Shown: positions 1-9,053 of the stretch, piece after piece
How the letters are laid out: each line of letters opens with the position of its first letter
How positions within the stretch are numbered: the stretch's first letter is position 1
Source of the DNA: JADKFD01 sp050250665
GTDB lineage: Bacteria > Pseudomonadota > Gammaproteobacteria > Xanthomonadales > SZUA-5
Assembly (NCBI GenBank): GCA_050250665.1
Contig: JBFWOF010000032.1
Location: 9,309 to 73,308 of the forward strand
Reading direction: 5' to 3'
Length of the DNA: 64,000 nucleotides
The notes under the pieces: generated by a model
Told to the model about the DNA's origin: nothing
The model's database searches: none
Seen by the model: only the letters and a program-made list of their open reading frames with translations
Position numbers and translations under genes: made by a program

Positions 1-976
1 CCAGGCGCTCGGCTTGCTTGACTACGGTTTCCCTGAGGGTCTTGGCGCGGGCCTTCTCGGCTTCGCTGAGCAGGCTTTGCAGCGGGATCGCCAGTTCTTC
101 GGCACTCGCTTCAGCGTGAAGGATGGCTTCCAGTTTCTGCGCCAGGCGCGGACTGGGCTTGCCGTCGGCGGCGACTGCCGCCTCCAGGTCGGAACGACTG
201 GGGCGCTCCAGCAGTGCGGCGCGGATGGCGACCGGGTTGTCGAGAATCCAGCGCTTCGGGCGGTTGCGCTGCATCGCTTCGGCATCTCGCCACATCAGCA
301 AACGCCACAGCCGCTGCTGCTGGGCCGGACTCATGCGCTCGATCGCGCGCACCTTGAGGTGGGGATAAGGATCGCCCGGCGCTCGGGCCTTGGCCACCGC
401 GCGGGCGCACTCCTCATCCAGCCATTCACGCCGGCCCAGTTCCCGCAGTTGCTGGTCCAGCCGCGCATGCAGGGCGTGCAGGTGCTCGACGTCCTCCGCC
501 GCGTAGCGCAGCTGTTCGTCATCCAGCGGGCGTTTGAGCCAATCGGTGCGGGTGGCGTGCTTGTCGAGGGCAATGCCGAGTTCGGCCTGTACCAGCTTCT
601 GGTAGCTGGGCGGCATCTCATAGCCGCAGAGCACGGCCGCGGTCTGGGTGTCGAACAGGGGTTCGGGCACCTGACCCAGGGCGTGACCCAGCACTTCCAG
701 ATCCTCGCTGGCGCTGTGGACAATCTTGAGGGTGCCGCTGGCCGCCATCAGCGGCGCCAGATCGGCTGGGATGCCCTCGATCAGCGGATCGACCAGTGCA
801 ATGTGGTCCGGAATCGCCAGCTGAACCAGTCCCAGTTCGGCATAGTAGGTTTGGGTACGAATGAACTCGGTATCGAGCGCGACTGTCGTATGGTTGCAGG
901 CGCTGGCGACAAATCCGGCAGCGGCATCGCGGCTGTTGATCCAGAGTGGCGCTGGCGCCGGATGGGTAACTGACAC
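1..976 (-). CDS. rnd: Ribonuclease D, 3' end cut by window edge
   Basis: This is a 3'-to-5' exoribonuclease of the DEDD family that trims tRNA and other stable RNA precursors in the cytoplasm. The reading frame shows Exo I as ALDTEF, Exo II as IVHSASEDLEVL and Exo III as YAAEDVEHL, which supply the four acidic metal ligands. An HRDC-type helical domain follows (APGDPYPHLK...WRDAEAMQRNRPKRWI). About 325 residues are visible and the C-terminus lies beyond base 1; RNase D is usually about 375 aa. I chose the GTG at 976 because AAAGGA lies 9 bases upstream. The gene is divergent from the SUMF1-fold gene at 1022, with a very short shared promoter region. Confidence 0.93.
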   Translation of the reverse strand, partial: MSVTHPAPAPLWINSRDAAAGFVASACNHTTVALDTEFIRTQTYYAELGLVQLAIPDHIALVDPLIEGIPADLAPLMAASGTLKIVHSASEDLEVLGHALGQVPEPLFDTQTAAVLCGYEMPPSYQKLVQAELGIALDKHATRTDWLKRPLDDEQLRYAAEDVEHLHALHARLDQQLRELGRREWLDEECARAVAKARAPGDPYPHLKVRAIERMSPAQQQRLWRLLMWRDAEAMQRNRPKRWILDNPVAIRAALLERPSRSDLEAAVAADGKPSPRLAQKLEAILHAEASAEELAIPLQSLLSEAEKARAKTLRETVVKQAERL

Positions 977-1021
977 TAGAGTGAATCCTTTCGATAGCGT
1001 GGTGGGTACAGAACAGGACCG

Positions 1022-2926
1022 ATGGCTTCCGATCGTCAATCCAGACTGAGCTTCGTGATCGCATTGACGATCATACTGGGCAGCGCCTGGATCGGCTGGT
1101 GGCGCGAACAGCGGGAGGACGCGCCAACGCCCGGCGGCATGACTGCGCCGATGCTGGCTCAGCAGGATGCCTACGAGGAATCGCCGGACCCGACCGAGAT
1201 GGAACCGGACGAGGCGCTGGACGATAGCGCGACCGCGACCGCGGATGTTGCAGAGCCGGCTGCGGAGGTTCCGCCGGAGGATGTCACAGCGGAGGAACTG
1301 GCGGCGCTGATCAGCACCATGCGCTCGGAAATCAAGGAGGGCCGCCTGCTGGAGCCCATCGACAGCAGTGCTTTCGCCCAGGCCAGTCGCATTCTGGCGG
1401 TGGACCCGGCCAATGACGAGGCCCGCGAAGTGCTGCAAAAGGCACTCGCCGAATTGCGCGACGCCAGCACACCGGTGGTGCCCGATGACTTGCTGAAAAC
1501 GGCCGAGAAGGCGCTGGCGCTGTTGCCCGACGGCGTTGCCGAGGATGCCGTGGCGGTGGAGCTGCGCGCCAGCGTAGACAACACCCTCAAGATGCGCAGC
1601 CTCATTGCCCGCGCCGAACGATTGAGTGCCCGCGAGGGCGCCGGCCCCAAGACCTTTGCCAGTGCCGCAGAGGCTTTTCGCGGCGCGCTGGCGATCGATT
1701 CGGCCAACGCCCGCGCCCTGCGCGGCATGGAAGATCTGCAGCGGCGCATGATCGAGCGGGCACTGGCCTCGGCTTATGATCTGCGCTTCATCACGGCCGG
1801 CAAGCTGCTGGACCAGGCTGAAGAACTGCAGACCGGCACATCCAGGGTGCTGGATGCCCGATCGCAGGTGATGGCCTTCAGGGCCCAGGCTGAAGCCGAG
1901 AATCTGGCGAAATTCAAGGATGCCCTGGCCAGCGCTGATCTGGAGCAGGCCGAGAGCACGCTGGCGATCCTGCGCAAGTTGCTGACCGACGACAAACAGA
2001 TCCGTGATCTGGAAAGCAAGGTGGTCAATGTGCGTCTCTACGGCGGTTTTGCGCCGGGCGAACGTTTCGGTGACAGTCTTGCCAACGGCAATCGCGGCCC
2101 GCGCATGGTGGTGGTGCCGGTCGGACGCTTCGTCATGGGCTCGGCCGAGTCCGAAGAAGGATCGAGCAACAGCGAGCGCCCGCAGCGGCAGATCGAGTTC
2201 GCGCGTGGATTTGCGATTGCCCGCAACGAAATCACCGTGGCCGAATTCCGCGATTTCGTGCAGGGCGCTGCCTATACCACTGATGCCGAACGCAGCGGCA
2301 CTTCCGCCATCTACGAAGAAAAGACCGGACGCATGACCAAGTCCAGACGGGCCAACTGGCAGCGCAGCTACAACGGCAGCCGGGCTCGGGACAATGATCC
2401 GGTGGTGCATGTGTCCTGGAACGACGCCCGCGCCTATGCCGAATGGCTCAAGGCACAGACTGGCAAGACCTATCGATTGCCGACCGAAGCCGAATTCGAA
2501 TACGTGCTGCGCGCCGGCACGCGCACGGCCTTCCCCTGGGGCGATGGTGATCCACCGCGGGTGCTCGCCAATGTGGCCGGTGCCGGCGAGCTGTCCAAGG
2601 AGGGTCGGCGGTGGAATCAGGGCTTTGCCGGCTACGATGACAAGTACTGGGGCGTGGCGCCGGTGCGCACCTTCGAGCCCAACGCCTTCCGCCTGTACGA
2701 CCTGGCTGGCAACGTCTCCGAATGGGTGGAGGACTGCTGGCATGACAACTATCTGCGCGCGCCGGACCAGCCGGTGGCCTGGGTGAATCCCGGATGCGAA
2801 TTGCGCGTGATCCGCGGCGGCTCGTGGGGTAGCTCGCGCGATCAGGTACGCAGCGCCTGGCGCGGCAGTGCACTGGCCGAATCCAGCGGCGCCCGTGTCG
2901 GCTTCCGGGTGGTGCGCGAGCTGTAG
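1022..2926 (+). CDS. Membrane-anchored SUMF1/FGE-fold protein with helical repeat region
   Basis: The 634-aa protein has one N-terminal membrane segment (residues about 9-26, IALTIILGSAWIGWW) and then an acidic linker. A long alanine-rich helical/TPR-like region covers about 75-330, and a formylglycine-generating-enzyme-like (SUMF1) domain about 350-634. The domain is recognised from VVPVGRFVMGS, the ARNEITVAEF segment, WLKAQTGKTYRLPTEAEFEY, GNVSEWVEDCW and the terminal RGGSWGSS...GFRVV. True aerobic FGEs carry two cysteines just after RGGS; here serines and charged residues occupy that stretch, so catalytic FGE activity is unlikely. Such proteins are often periplasmic scaffolds or C-type-lectin-like binding modules. 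AGGA precedes the ATG at 1022. The function is unknown. Confidence 0.8.
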   Translation: MASDRQSRLSFVIALTIILGSAWIGWWREQREDAPTPGGMTAPMLAQQDAYEESPDPTEMEPDEALDDSATATADVAEPAAEVPPEDVTAEELAALISTMRSEIKEGRLLEPIDSSAFAQASRILAVDPANDEAREVLQKALAELRDASTPVVPDDLLKTAEKALALLPDGVAEDAVAVELRASVDNTLKMRSLIARAERLSAREGAGPKTFASAAEAFRGALAIDSANARALRGMEDLQRRMIERALASAYDLRFITAGKLLDQAEELQTGTSRVLDARSQVMAFRAQAEAENLAKFKDALASADLEQAESTLAILRKLLTDDKQIRDLESKVVNVRLYGGFAPGERFGDSLANGNRGPRMVVVPVGRFVMGSAESEEGSSNSERPQRQIEFARGFAIARNEITVAEFRDFVQGAAYTTDAERSGTSAIYEEKTGRMTKSRRANWQRSYNGSRARDNDPVVHVSWNDARAYAEWLKAQTGKTYRLPTEAEFEYVLRAGTRTAFPWGDGDPPRVLANVAGAGELSKEGRRWNQGFAGYDDKYWGVAPVRTFEPNAFRLYDLAGNVSEWVEDCWHDNYLRAPDQPVAWVNPGCELRVIRGGSWGSSRDQVRSAWRGSALAESSGARVGFRVVREL

Positions 2927-3008
2927 AGCGCGAGGGCAGGGGGCATGGTCCTGGTGGTGCCCGTCGCACCGTGTTCCGTAGGTCCAGCGCAACGCCGGTT
3001 TTGATCAC

Positions 3009-3086
3009 CTGTAGGAGCGCCCATGCGGCGCGACCGCTGCTACGGGCGTGCGGCTTGCCGGTCGCGACGCGAGGTCGCTCCTACAG
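3009..3086. repeat. REP-like inverted repeat (GTAGGAGCG type), copy 1
   Basis: Perfect 11-bp arms, CTGTAGGAGCG and CGCTCCTACAG, flank an imperfectly paired GC-rich middle that includes GTCGCGACGCGAGG. The element sits between a plus-strand gene end and a minus-strand gene end. This arm sequence is a familiar extragenic palindrome in Pseudomonas and Xanthomonadales genomes. A second copy is at 11191-11265. Confidence 0.8.
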
Positions 3087-3136
3087 GCAAGCCCGTCGTC
3101 GTGTCCCGCGCGCGGCCACACCCTTGCGCTCTGGAC

Positions 3137-3526
3137 TCACTCCGGAAATTCGCCATCCAGGTAATACCAGCGCCCGTCCTCACGCACGAATCGGCTGATC
3201 TCGTGCAAGCGCTGTGCGGAGCCGCCGCCCATCCGCGAGCGGGCCACGAATTCCACCAGCGCATGATCGTCGTCGAAGATCTGATGGCGTTTGATGGCGA
3301 GGCCCAGCCAGCGCACGCCCGACAGGCTCTTCGCCTCCAGGCTCGGTGGCCGGGTACTGGGATGCCAACTGGCTAACAGGTACTCGGCATGGGCTCGCAC
3401 ATAGGCGGAATAGCGCGAGCGCATCAGCACTGCCGCGTCCGGGGCTGCGGCGCCACCGTGGTAAACGCCGCAGCAATCGCTGTAGCCCTTGCTGCTGCCG
3501 CAGGGGCAGGGATCGGTGACTGTCAT
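3137..3526 (-). CDS. YchJ/UPF0225-type SEC-C zinc-binding protein
   Basis: The 129-aa protein starts MTVTDPCPCGSSKGYSDCC, a SEC-C zinc-binding motif (CxC...CC) like the one at the C-terminus of SecA. It continues into the YchJ middle domain (LMRSRYSAYVRAHAEYLLASW, FVARSR) and ends with a second short beta-rich part, RDGRWYYLDG. The family is widespread and small; its biochemical role is unsettled. I use the ATG at 3526 rather than an upstream codon, because the SEC-C motif is normally at the extreme N-terminus. Confidence 0.88.
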   Translation of the reverse strand: MTVTDPCPCGSSKGYSDCCGVYHGGAAAPDAAVLMRSRYSAYVRAHAEYLLASWHPSTRPPSLEAKSLSGVRWLGLAIKRHQIFDDDHALVEFVARSRMGGGSAQRLHEISRFVREDGRWYYLDGEFPE

Positions 3527-3666
3527 GGCGAGAACTCTGCTGGGTGGACTGGGCTTTCCTGCGCTTCTGCGGCTCGGCATCGAAGGCGCGGTTGCCCTGA
3601 ACGTCAGGATAGGGTCATTGTTGGTTTGGGACTATGCTCTGCCTCAGCAATCGGGGGGAGCTACCC

Positions 3667-4854
3667 ATGCGCGCCGCTCAGTTTGTCAGTCATCTGGAGT
3701 GCGCGCTGACTGGTGAACGATTCAATGCCGGTCAGTTGCACACGGTGTCGAGCGCCGGCAAGCCCTTGTTGGTGCGTTATTACCTCGACCAGATCGAGCG
3801 TGCGGTCGAACGCGCGGAATTGGCCCGACGTCCGGCTACGCTGTGGCGCTATCGCGAGCTGCTGCCCTTGCCGGGCACGCGACTGCCGATCTCGCTCGGC
3901 GAAACCATCACCCCCTTGATCGATCTGCCGGCACTGCGCGCGGAGCTGGAACTGGGCGCCCTGTGGGTCAAGGATGAAGGCCGGCTTCCGACAGGATCGT
4001 TCAAGGCCCGTGGTCTGGTGATGGCGGTCAACATGGCCAAATGGCTGGGCGTGACGCGCATGGCCATTCCCACCAACGGCAATGCCGGTGCGGCGATGGC
4101 GGCGTATTGCGTTCGTGCCGGTATCGAGGCGATCTGCTTCTGCCCCTCGGATACCCCGGAAGCGAATCTGCGTGAGATCGAACTGCAGGGTGCGAAGCTC
4201 ATTCGCGTCGACGGCATGATCGATGATTGCGGCAAGCTGGTCGCCGAGGGTGAAAGAGAAGGTCGCTGGTTCTCCTGCGCAACCTTGCGCGAGCCCTATC
4301 GGATCGAGGGCAAGAAGACCATGGGCCTGGAGCTGGCCGAACAGCTCGGTTGGACCGTGCCCGATGCCATCTTTTACCCGACCGGCGGCGGCACCGGGCT
4401 GATCGGCATGTGGAAGGCCTTCGCCGAGTTGGAGACTCTGGGCTGGATCGGATCCAAGCGACCGCGCATGTTTGCCGTGCAGGCCAGCGGCTGTGCGCCG
4501 ATCGTGCGCGCCTTCCATGCTGGCGAGGAATTCGCGCAGCGCTGGGAAAATGCCAGCACGCTGGCCCATGGCATCCGCGTGCCTGCGGCGCTGGGCGATT
4601 TCATGATTCTCAGAGCCGTGCGTGACTCCGGCGGCGCCGCCCTGGCCGTCAGTGATGCCGCGACCACGGCCGCCTGGCGCTCGGCCGGCCGCGACGACGG
4701 CATGCTGCTGTGTCCGGAGGGCGCGGCGACGCTGGCTGCCCTGCGACAGGCGCGCGTCAACGGCCTGGTACGCAGCGGCGAGCGCGTGGTGCTGTTCAAC
4801 TGCGCCACCGGGTACAAGTACCCCTTGCCCGAATCCGAGGCTGCGAGACCCTGA
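3667..4854 (+). CDS. Threonine-synthase-like PLP-dependent lyase
   Basis: This is a fold-type II pyridoxal-phosphate enzyme of 395 aa, resembling the plant/Thermus type of threonine synthase, which converts O-phosphohomoserine to threonine. The PLP lysine lies in LPTGSFKARG, the substrate/phosphate region is PTNGNAGAAMAAY, and the glycine loop for the cofactor phosphate is YPTGGGTGLIGMWKA. The N-terminus keeps the family's LECALTGERF segment, without zinc cysteines. The ATG at 3667 is preceded by GGGGGAG; an upstream in-frame ATG at 3634 lacks a good ribosome site. No other thr genes are adjacent, so its pathway role (threonine synthase, or another beta/gamma-replacement enzyme) rests on family alone. 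Confidence 0.82.
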   Translation: MRAAQFVSHLECALTGERFNAGQLHTVSSAGKPLLVRYYLDQIERAVERAELARRPATLWRYRELLPLPGTRLPISLGETITPLIDLPALRAELELGALWVKDEGRLPTGSFKARGLVMAVNMAKWLGVTRMAIPTNGNAGAAMAAYCVRAGIEAICFCPSDTPEANLREIELQGAKLIRVDGMIDDCGKLVAEGEREGRWFSCATLREPYRIEGKKTMGLELAEQLGWTVPDAIFYPTGGGTGLIGMWKAFAELETLGWIGSKRPRMFAVQASGCAPIVRAFHAGEEFAQRWENASTLAHGIRVPAALGDFMILRAVRDSGGAALAVSDAATTAAWRSAGRDDGMLLCPEGAATLAALRQARVNGLVRSGERVVLFNCATGYKYPLPESEAARP

Positions 4855-4879
4855 AGCCGAGCCGGCTCCGCTTTCGTGG

Positions 4880-4943
4880 GTCCAGACTTGTCTGGACGGC
4901 TTTGCGGACGGTTTGGAGGGAAAGCGTCCAGACAAGTCTGGAC
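4880..4943. repeat. Double palindrome repeat, copy 1 (upstream of permease)
   Basis: GTCCAGACTTGTCTGGAC (4880-4897) and its exact reverse complement (4926-4943) surround a 28-bp centre. Each arm is itself a near-palindrome, so the element can form either one long hairpin or two short ones. A decayed copy lies at 6533-6594, so the two copies flank the permease gene. Confidence 0.85.
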
Positions 4944-5121
4944 CTACAGAGGCGGGAATATTCGGTCGGTGCTGCTCGCGCCGGGCTCGTGCATCCCGGA
5001 TGCAGCAGCGACAAGTTCACAAACTGGCTGACCCGGCAGCACAGGTCCAGCGTAGGATCGGGCGGCCGTCCTGCATAGCCGCGATATGCGGGGCGACCCT
5101 TCCTGTTCAAGGGACAGCTAC

Positions 5122-6444
5122 ATGCCGGGCACCCGGAAGACCGTGCGCAAGGTGGGCCCCGTGTTGGCGACGGCATTGGTCGCCGGCAACATGATCGGTT
5201 CAGGCATCTTTCTGCTGCCGGCATCGCTGGCCGCGATCGGCTCATCGACTGTCATCGGTTGGGTGGTGTCCCTGATGGGTGCGCTGCTGATTGCCGGCGC
5301 CTTCGCCGTGATCGGCGCGACGCGCCCGAATCCGAATGGTCTGGTCGAATGGCCGGCCAAGGCTATCCATCCCGTTGCCGGCTTTGTCTCCTGGCTGGCC
5401 TACTGGATCACCGGCTGGATCGGGAATGTCGCCATCGCCCTGGCTGCCGTGGGTTATCTCGGCTCCCTGATCCCGGCACTGCAAACGCCCATGGGGACTC
5501 TGGCGGCGACACTGGCCCTGATCTGGTTGCTAACCCTGGCGGCCCTGTACGGAGCGCGTGTAATCACGCGCATCAGCGGGATGACCCTGGTCGTCGGTCT
5601 GCTGCCGGTATTCCTGGCGATCGTCCTGGGACTTTGGAGCTTTTCTCCAACCGTGTTTGCGGCGTCGTGGAATGTCACGGGTCAACCACTGCTGCAGACG
5701 GTGCCGGCATCGCTGCTGATCATCTTCTGGGCCTTCATTGGCCTCGAGAGTGCCAACATTGCCGGAGCGGTGGTCGAGAATCCCGAGCGCAATGTGCCCA
5801 TCGCGGCGCTGGCGGGTGTGGTCGTCGCCGGGCTGATCTACATCATGGCCAGCGTGGCGGTGATGGGCGTCATTCCTGCGGCTGAATTGCAGACCTCGGC
5901 CGCACCCTTCTCTGATCTGATGGCCAGAGTCGCCGGAACCGGCGCCGGAGTCCTGGTCGCGGTTTGCGCCATTCTCAAGGTATGCGGAACCCTCGGTGGC
6001 TGGTTTCTGGTCACGGGGGAATGCGGGCGCAGCGGCGCCGCCGCGGGCTTCCTGCCAGGATTCCTGTCGGAATCGGATCCGGAGCAACTTCCGCGTCGCG
6101 GCCTGGTCGTGCTCGCCATCATGATGAGTCTGGTGGCGATGAGCACCGCATCGCCCACGCTCGTCGCCCAGTTCAATCTTCTGCTCAACACGACTGTGGT
6201 GCTGATCATGGCCGGGTATGCGCTGATTGCGCTGTCGCTGCTGCTCGACCGGGAGCAGCGCATCGAAAGTCGGGTTCTCGGTTCGGCTGCCCTGCTGTTC
6301 TCGATCTGGGTGGTTCAGGCCTCGGCCTTTGCCGACACCTGGCCCGGACTGTTTCTGCTGCTGGTGATCGTGCTGATCGGTGGGCTCAGATATGCGCTGG
6401 TGGGCCAAAAGCTGGCGCAGACCGCACCGGTGCCGCCGGGCTGA
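5122..6444 (+). CDS. APC-family amino acid permease/antiporter
   Basis: The 440-aa inner-membrane transporter has about 12 hydrophobic segments and the APC hallmark in helix 1, GNMIGSGIFLLPA. It also has FWAFIGLESANIAGAVVENP in the helix-6 region, typical of basic amino-acid/polyamine antiporters such as AdiC and PotE. The substrate cannot be assigned. The ATG at 5122 is preceded by AAGGGA. The gene stands alone between two copies of the GTCCAGAC double palindrome. Confidence 0.85.
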   Translation: MPGTRKTVRKVGPVLATALVAGNMIGSGIFLLPASLAAIGSSTVIGWVVSLMGALLIAGAFAVIGATRPNPNGLVEWPAKAIHPVAGFVSWLAYWITGWIGNVAIALAAVGYLGSLIPALQTPMGTLAATLALIWLLTLAALYGARVITRISGMTLVVGLLPVFLAIVLGLWSFSPTVFAASWNVTGQPLLQTVPASLLIIFWAFIGLESANIAGAVVENPERNVPIAALAGVVVAGLIYIMASVAVMGVIPAAELQTSAAPFSDLMARVAGTGAGVLVAVCAILKVCGTLGGWFLVTGECGRSGAAAGFLPGFLSESDPEQLPRRGLVVLAIMMSLVAMSTASPTLVAQFNLLLNTTVVLIMAGYALIALSLLLDREQRIESRVLGSAALLFSIWVVQASAFADTWPGLFLLLVIVLIGGLRYALVGQKLAQTAPVPPG

Positions 6445-6532
6445 TCTCCAATCTCGCGCACCCTGCAGGGCGATCAGTATCGATAGCCGATACCAGGCAA
6501 TAGTTCGGTTCTGCCGGCGACGCCTCAGGTAG

Positions 6533-6594
6533 GTCCAGACTTGTCTGGACGCTTCCAGGCCGCTGTGCACAAGGCGCCCACACAAGTCTGGACC
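6533..6594. repeat. Double palindrome repeat, copy 2 (downstream of permease)
   Basis: The left arm, GTCCAGACTTGTCTGGAC (6533-6550), is identical to copy 1. The right arm, ACAAGTCTGGACC (ending about 6594), has lost its outer half. Spacing and orientation match the copy at 4880-4943. Confidence 0.75.
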
Positions 6595-6711
6595 TGCAAG
6601 AGCGCGGCGCGAACGCAGAAGCTGCCGCAAAGCGGCACCCCGGCCAGGCGTCAGAAGGGATTGAGCGTGTAGCCGGCCTGCTGCCACTGCGCGTGCAGGG
6701 TCATGGCCTAC

Positions 6712-7191
6712 TCATCCCGGGTTCTTCTTCGCAATTTTTGCGTGTTGCTCGTTCACCATCATCAGCGCCGCCGAACCGTAGTACTTGTGGTACTCCGCGA
6801 CCATTTCGCCGGATTTGATCACCGGGTCGGTCGCAACCAGCGACTTGGCCTCTTCGATGTCGGACACCGCGAAAATGAACATTCCGCGCCAACCTTCGGC
6901 GCCATCGAAGGGGCCGGCCACGGCCAGTTTGCCTTCCTCAGCCAGCCGCTTCATGTTGGCAAAATGGCCCTTGAACATCTCGCTGCGCTCGGGGCCCTCG
7001 GGCACCTTGTTCGGCCCGGTCTTCAGGATCACCATCACATAGCTGCGCATGCCGTAGTCGTCGGCGCCCACCGTTTTCGCCAGGGCCTCGTCGTAAGCGG
7101 GCGGCGGCGTGTCGGACTCGGCAATCGCAGGGCTCGCGCTCGACATTGCCATCAGGCCAAGTCCGGCCAGAAGGAGTGCGGATCTGATCAT
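6712..7191 (-). CDS. Exported YciI-related protein
   Basis: The 159-aa protein has a clear signal peptide (IRSALLLAGLGLMAMSSASPAIA, cleavage near residue 24). A YCII/DUF-type dimeric alpha-beta barrel domain follows (YVMVILKTGP..., GHFANMKRLAEEGKLAVAGPF, FIFAVSDIEEAKSLVATDPV). Secreted YciI-like proteins are common, but their substrates are unknown. The ATG at 7191 has GGAG seven bases upstream; the ATG 12 bases earlier lacks one. The gene is followed in the same direction by a scrap of 17 codons at 6651-6704 that I do not call a gene. Confidence 0.8.
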   Translation of the reverse strand: MIRSALLLAGLGLMAMSSASPAIAESDTPPPAYDEALAKTVGADDYGMRSYVMVILKTGPNKVPEGPERSEMFKGHFANMKRLAEEGKLAVAGPFDGAEGWRGMFIFAVSDIEEAKSLVATDPVIKSGEMVAEYHKYYGSAALMMVNEQHAKIAKKNPG

Positions 7192-7250
7192 TGTCTGCTC
7201 CATGAACGGCAAGAGTATGAGGATGGTATCCCGGATCCGCCGGGCGGCGT

Positions 7251-7652
7251 CTATCCGACGACCTCGCCGTCTTCCTTGGTGAAGCGCCCGGGAAAGGGTT
7301 GCGGCAGAATCTCCAGTACGACTTCGGAAGGTCGGCACAGGCGGGTGCCCAGAGGCGTTGCGACGATCGGCCGATTGATCAGGATCGGGTGCTGTTCGAT
7401 GAAATCTAGCAACTGCTCATCGCTCCACCTGGGATCGCCCAGGCCCAACTCCTCGTAGGGTGTGCCCTTCTGACGCAGGATGTCGCGCACACCGAGGCCC
7501 ATCTGCCCCAGCAGAGACCTGAGCGTCTCGCGACTGGGCGGTTCCTTGAGATATTCGATGACCGTTGGCTCCACGCCGGTGTGGCGGATCATCGCCAGCG
7601 TGTTGCGCGAGGTGCCGCACTTGGGGTTGTGGTAGATCGTGATCTGACTCAT
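7251..7652 (-). CDS. arsC: Arsenate reductase, glutaredoxin-coupled ArsC family
   Basis: The 133-aa cytoplasmic protein reduces arsenate to arsenite with glutathione/glutaredoxin. The start MSQITIYHNPKCGTSRNTL places the catalytic Cys at residue 12, as in plasmid R773 ArsC. The C-terminal RPIVATPLGTRLCRPSEVVLEIL carries the expected arginines. No arsR or efflux gene is adjacent, so it is a stand-alone copy. The start at 7652 is chosen because the motif must be N-terminal; the frame stays open for 63 codons upstream. Confidence 0.9.
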   Translation of the reverse strand: MSQITIYHNPKCGTSRNTLAMIRHTGVEPTVIEYLKEPPSRETLRSLLGQMGLGVRDILRQKGTPYEELGLGDPRWSDEQLLDFIEQHPILINRPIVATPLGTRLCRPSEVVLEILPQPFPGRFTKEDGEVVG

Positions 7653-7806
7653 CGGCGCTGTCCTGATCGGTAATGTGTCTGGGCAAGTCCACGGAAAATA
7701 CACGCTGAGCTCTTTCCCCGGCCCGGGTGCATCATCGGCTGCAGCCAGAACTGCCACGAGCACACTGTGACCGCGAATCGATGCCCGCACCTGCTTGCAC
7801 CCGCCG

Positions 7807-9015
7807 ATGAGTGAAAGCCTGATCTCCAACCTGCTGGTCATGGGTGCGCTGATCGCGGCTGCGCTGCTGCTGTTTCATCCCAGGGTGTCCGGCAATGCAG
7901 TCTGGCGAGCGACGGTCACGCCGCTGGCTTCGATCATCGGCAGCGGATTTCTGGTGCTCGCGCCCCTGCTGGTGCGGCATTTCGGCACCGCTGCGGTCTG
8001 GGTCATGGCCGGCTTGTGTGCGGTCGCCTATGCGGTGGGCGCTGCCATCCGCTGGAACATCCTGGTGCTGGATGAGCCCGAACACCAGTCGGCGCTGGCG
8101 GCGCAGCGCATCGAGCACCTGGCCTCGTGGGTGCTGGCCTTCGCCTATGTGATATCGGTCTGCTACTACCTGAATCTGTTCGGCGCCTTCGCGATGAGCA
8201 TGACGCCCTTCGATGGCGTCATCGAAGGCAAGGTGATGACCACCGCCGTGCTGCTGTTCATTGCCTTTCTCGGCTGGCGCGGTGGCCTGAAGAGTCTGGA
8301 GCGGGCCGAGACCTACAGCGTGGGCATCAAGCTGGCGGTGATCGCCGGCCTGTTGGCGGGGATGGCCTATTACGCCCACCTGTTGGCGGGCAAGGGTCAG
8401 ATCCAGCATCACGCGGGTCAGTTCGACTGGGACAGTTTGCGTCTGGCCTTCGGGCTCATCATCACGGTGCAGGGCTTCGAAACCTCTCGATATCTCAGCG
8501 AGGGCCACGACGCGCGCACCCGCGTGCGCACCATGCGCTACGCCCAGTGGCTGGCCACCGCGGTCTATCTGATCTACATCGGCCTGGCCGGGCTCAGCTT
8601 TCCGGTCGAGTCCGTAGGCCTGCGCGAAACGGCGGTGATCGGCATGACCGCCGCCATTTCTCCCTTGCTCCCGGTGCTGCTGGTGATCGCCGCACTGGCG
8701 GCGCAATTCAGCGCGGCGGTCGCCGACACCAACGGCTGTGGCGGCCTGACTCAGGAAATGAGCCGTGGCCGCATCCACTCGCGCGTGGCGTATCTGCTGC
8801 TGGTGGCGATGGCACTGCTGCTGACCTGGAGCGCCAACATCTATCAGATCATCAGCTACGCCTCGCGCGCCTTTGCGCTGTACTACGCGCTGCAATGCGC
8901 GCTGGCCACCTGGACCAGTCATCGCCGCGCCGGGTGGAACTGGCGCACGCTGGCGTTCGCCGCCTTGACCAGCCTGATGCTGGCCGCGGCGGCGCTCGGG
9001 GTGTCGGTGGAATAG
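7807..9015 (+). CDS. Polytopic membrane protein, APC-superfamily-like
   Basis: The 402-aa protein has about 11-12 hydrophobic helices (for example LVMGALIAAALLLF, TPLASIIGSGFLVLAPLL, LPVLLVIAALAAQFSAAVADT). The ASIIGSGFLVL stretch recalls helix 1 of APC transporters, and GFETSRYLSEG resembles the helix-6 loop. I do not recognise a substrate class. The ATG at 7807 is used; a TTG four codons earlier is possible. The 5' end is divergent from arsC. Confidence 0.65.
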   Translation: MSESLISNLLVMGALIAAALLLFHPRVSGNAVWRATVTPLASIIGSGFLVLAPLLVRHFGTAAVWVMAGLCAVAYAVGAAIRWNILVLDEPEHQSALAAQRIEHLASWVLAFAYVISVCYYLNLFGAFAMSMTPFDGVIEGKVMTTAVLLFIAFLGWRGGLKSLERAETYSVGIKLAVIAGLLAGMAYYAHLLAGKGQIQHHAGQFDWDSLRLAFGLIITVQGFETSRYLSEGHDARTRVRTMRYAQWLATAVYLIYIGLAGLSFPVESVGLRETAVIGMTAAISPLLPVLLVIAALAAQFSAAVADTNGCGGLTQEMSRGRIHSRVAYLLLVAMALLLTWSANIYQIISYASRAFALYYALQCALATWTSHRRAGWNWRTLAFAALTSLMLAAAALGVSVE

Positions 9016-9053
9016 TCCCGAGCCGCCGTCGACGAGGCCAAAGCCTGCCCGGA

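Noticed and set aside
6651..6704. A 17-codon minus-strand frame (MTLHAQWQQAGYTLNPF).
   Set aside because: It may be the end of a lost gene, but it is too short and lacks context.
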